From Nocardioides mangrovi (GTDB lineage: Bacteria > Actinomycetota > Actinomycetes > Propionibacteriales > Nocardioidaceae), in the NCBI RefSeq assembly GCF_020073815.1, contig NZ_JAIQZJ010000001.1, positions 868,001 through 932,000 of the forward strand: 64,000 nucleotides of DNA. Direction: 5' to 3'. Position numbers and translations under genes: made by a program. A model generated the notes under the pieces. It did not search any database. It was not told the origin of the DNA and worked only from the letters and a program-made list of their open reading frames with translations. Below are positions 62,167-64,000 of the stretch, piece by piece. The stretch's first letter is position 1; the number at the start of each line of letters is the position of its first letter.

Positions 62167-62226
62167 CTCCGCCGGGCCCTTCGGGACCCGGCGGAGTCAT
62201 GTCCGGACCGGTCGTGACCGGTCCGG
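62167..62226 (-). terminator. Twin hairpins downstream of the LLM gene
   Basis: CTCCGCCGGG/CCCGGCGGAG (62167-62196) and CCGGACCGGTC-GT-GACCGGTCCGG (62203-62226). Confidence 0.6.
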
Positions 62227-62289
62227 CATGTGGGACGGTGGCGGCGTCAGATGCCGGTCAACCGGCTGTCAGTCCGCAGTCAAGAGCGG

Positions 62290-63357
62290 TCAGCGCCACC
62301 CGAGGGCGGGCGCGAGGTCGCGCAGGACACTCTCGAGGACGTGCGCGTTGTAGTCGACGCCGAGCTGGTTGGGCACGGTGAGCAGCAGCGTGTCGGCGGC
62401 CGCGATCGCCTCGTCCTCGGCGAGGTCCTTGACCAGCTGGTCGGGCTCCCCGGCGTAGGACTTGCCGAAGCGGGCCAGCCCGCCGTCGAGGTGACCGACC
62501 TGGTCCTCGCTGCGTGACTCGTGGCCGAAGTAGGCACGGTCCATGTCGTTGACGATCGGGAAGATGCTGCGGCTGACCGACACCCGCGGCTCACGGTCGT
62601 GGCCGGCGGCCGTCCAGGCCTCGCGGAACCGCTGGATCTGCTCGGCCTGCAGCTGGTGGAAGGGCACGCCGGTGTCCTCGGTGAGCAGGGTCGAGCTCAT
62701 CAGGTTCAGACCCTGCTCGGCGGTCCACTCGGCGGTCGCCCGGGAGCCAGCGCCCCACCAGATCCGGTCCCGCAGGCCGGGTGACTGCGGCTCGAGCGGC
62801 AGCAGTCCGGGCGGGTTCGGGAACATCGGACGCGGGTTGGGCTGGGCGAAGCCACGCCCGTCGATGACGTCGAGGAAGACGCGGAGGTGGTCGCGGGCCA
62901 TGTCGGCGTGGTCGGCACCCTCCCCCGGCACGTAGCCGAAGTAGCGGAAGCCGTCGATCACCTGCTCCGGTGACCCACGGCTCACGCCGAGCTGGAGCCG
63001 GCCGCCGGCGATCAGGTCCGCCGCCCCGGCGTCCTCGGCCATGTAGAGGGGGTTCTCGTAGCGCATGTCGATCACGCCGGTGCCGATCTCGATCCGGCTG
63101 GTCCGGGCGCCGATGGCCGCGAGCAGCGGGAACGGGGCCGCCAGCTGACGGGCGAAGTGGTGCACGCGGAAGTAGGCGCCGTCCGCGCCGAGCTCCTCGG
63201 CGGCGACGGCGAGGTCGATGGACTGGAGCAGGGCGTCGGACGCGGACCGGGTCTGCGACTGCGGCGAGGGCGTCCAGTGCCCGAACGAGAGAAAGCCGAT
63301 GTTCTTCACGTCGTCACAACGCTTGGTTGAACCCTCAATCTTCCCGCTCGGCGACAT
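62290..63357 (-). CDS. LLM class flavin-dependent oxidoreductase
   Basis: Luciferase-like monooxygenase of 355 residues using FMNH2 or F420. Motifs: IGFLSFGHWTPSPQ, ADGAYFRVHHFARQLAAPFPLL, RIEIGTGVIDMRYENPLYMAEDAG, RLQLGVSRGSPEQ. Substrate unknown. ATG 63357 lies at the edge of the 26-bp palindrome with a TATAGT box six bases away, so a leaderless start is favoured; GTG 63309 (starting KNIGFLSFG) would give the more usual length of 339. Likely regulated by the divergent MarR-GNAT protein. Confidence 0.85.
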   Translation of the reverse strand: MSPSGKIEGSTKRCDDVKNIGFLSFGHWTPSPQSQTRSASDALLQSIDLAVAAEELGADGAYFRVHHFARQLAAPFPLLAAIGARTSRIEIGTGVIDMRYENPLYMAEDAGAADLIAGGRLQLGVSRGSPEQVIDGFRYFGYVPGEGADHADMARDHLRVFLDVIDGRGFAQPNPRPMFPNPPGLLPLEPQSPGLRDRIWWGAGSRATAEWTAEQGLNLMSSTLLTEDTGVPFHQLQAEQIQRFREAWTAAGHDREPRVSVSRSIFPIVNDMDRAYFGHESRSEDQVGHLDGGLARFGKSYAGEPDQLVKDLAEDEAIAAADTLLLTVPNQLGVDYNAHVLESVLRDLAPALGWR

Positions 63358-63380
63358 TCTCTGACTATAGTCAGAGAATG
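63355..63380. promoter_or_regulatory. Perfect 26-bp palindrome, bidirectional leaderless promoter and probable MarR operator
   Basis: Half-site CATTCTCTGACTA and its exact complement. The centre ACTATAGT gives TATAGT on both strands, each six bases from an ATG (63357 on minus, 63378 on plus) that is itself part of the palindrome. Confidence 0.75.
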
Positions 63381-64000
63381 GTCTCCTCCGAGCTCGCGAC
63401 CGACACGCTCCGCCGGTTCAACCGCACCTACACCCAGCGCATCGGCGCCCTCGACGAGTCCTTCCTCGGCACCGGACGACCGCTCGCCCTCTCCCGGCTG
63501 ATCTTCGAGATCGGTCCCGCCGGCGCGACCGTGCGCGACCTGCGGGCCCGCCTCGACCTGGACTCGGGCTACCTGACCCGGATGCTCGGGCGGCTCGGCG
63601 ACGCCGGGCTGGTCGAGGTCGTGCCCGATCCGGCCGACCGGCGCCGCCGGGTCGCCACCCTCACCGCCGCGGGGCGGGAGGCGTGGCGCGACCTGGAGGC
63701 CCGCTCCGAGGACCGGGCGCGGGCGCTCGTGGACCCGCTCACCGAGCGGCAGCGCGCCCGGCTGACCGACGCCTTGGCGACCGCGGACCTGCTCGTCCGG
63801 GCCGCGACGGTCCACCTCCGCGAGGTGCCGCCGACCGACCCCGCCGCGCTCGACGCCGCCGGCCGCTACTTCGCCGAGCTCGACCGGCGCTTCCCGCGGG
63901 GCTTCGACCCCGGCACACCCGACCACACGGGCACGTTCCTGCTCGCGACCAGCGACGGCGCGCCCGTGGCGTACGGCGGGGTGCAGCACCTGTCCGCCGA
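63378..64000 (+). CDS. MarR-GNAT fusion regulator, N-terminal part (runs off the right edge)
   Basis: At least 207 codons with no stop before the window end. Residues 1-145 form a MarR winged helix (SRLIFEIGPAGATVRDLRARLDLDSGYLTRMLGRLGDAGLVE, wing PDPADRRRRVATL). After residue 155 a GNAT acetyltransferase domain begins: YFAELDRRFPRGFDPG, FLLATSDGAPVAYGGVQ. Such fusions are known in actinobacteria and may acetylate a drug or small molecule. ATG 63378 lies in the palindrome it probably binds. Its length and C-terminal motif are unseen. Confidence 0.82.
   Translation, partial: MVSSELATDTLRRFNRTYTQRIGALDESFLGTGRPLALSRLIFEIGPAGATVRDLRARLDLDSGYLTRMLGRLGDAGLVEVVPDPADRRRRVATLTAAGREAWRDLEARSEDRARALVDPLTERQRARLTDALATADLLVRAATVHLREVPPTDPAALDAAGRYFAELDRRFPRGFDPGTPDHTGTFLLATSDGAPVAYGGVQHLSA

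Overview
The window is about 70% GC and densely coded. Gene content and codon style point to an actinobacterium of the Nocardioides type: a galactofuranan export cluster, paired LCP ligases, Rpf-like and mycothiol-linked proteins, MauE/DsbA, and many leaderless genes with a TANNNT box 6-8 bases before an ATG or GTG. No replication origin, CRISPR array, prophage or intact insertion sequence is visible. Species assignment is inference.

1-14 kb, cell envelope. A partial mannose-1-phosphate guanylyltransferase and a TIGR03089 protein diverge. A secreted amidase with FG-GAP repeats follows. A minus-strand series (LCP protein, two GlfT1-like GT2 enzymes, UDP-galactopyranose mutase, GlfT2-like enzyme, Wzm and Wzt) looks able to make UDP-galactofuranose, polymerise it, export it and attach it to the wall. 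A second LCP gene diverges from it.

14-30 kb, metabolism and regulation. Enoyl-CoA hydratase, PaaK and PaaI suggest phenylacetate or aromatic acyl-CoA use. Next come a SigF-like sigma factor, dienelactone hydrolase, methyltransferase, a molybdopterin oxidoreductase divergent from a TetR gene, an acyl-CoA dehydrogenase divergent from another TetR gene, two related secreted proteins, and housekeeping genes (arfB-like, metG).

30-46 kb. An Rv2466c-like DsbA protein with only one active-site cysteine, a chromate transporter, PepN, MscS, OsmC, GlbO, a trio of two RGHHYG-motif proteins plus an ECF sigma factor, a double-hotdog thioesterase, a TetR gene divergent from a 60-residue membrane protein, a thiolase, a MarR gene, EttA and SSB.

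46-64 kb. A tandem pair of dynamin-like GTPases, PrsW, an M24 peptidase, an Rpf-like protein behind a probable c-di-AMP riboswitch, an acyltransferase, tRNA-Arg, a histidine kinase and a response regulator, adenosine deaminase, DsbA/MauE, oligoribonuclease and tRNA-His. Then comes the most interesting locus: an XRE-TPR regulator (60466-61824) tail-to-tail with a 45-residue secreted peptide gene (61840-61977). Both promoters carry the same 19-base element. This has the layout of an RRNPP/PlcR-PapR-like peptide signalling system, not usual in actinobacteria. The window ends with an LLM oxidoreductase divergent from a MarR-GNAT fusion; both start codons lie inside one perfect 26-bp palindrome.

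Several small repeats (a MITE-like element in two diverged copies, a REP-like palindrome in two copies, short intergenic repeats) overlap the 3' ends of genes and supply their stop codons.
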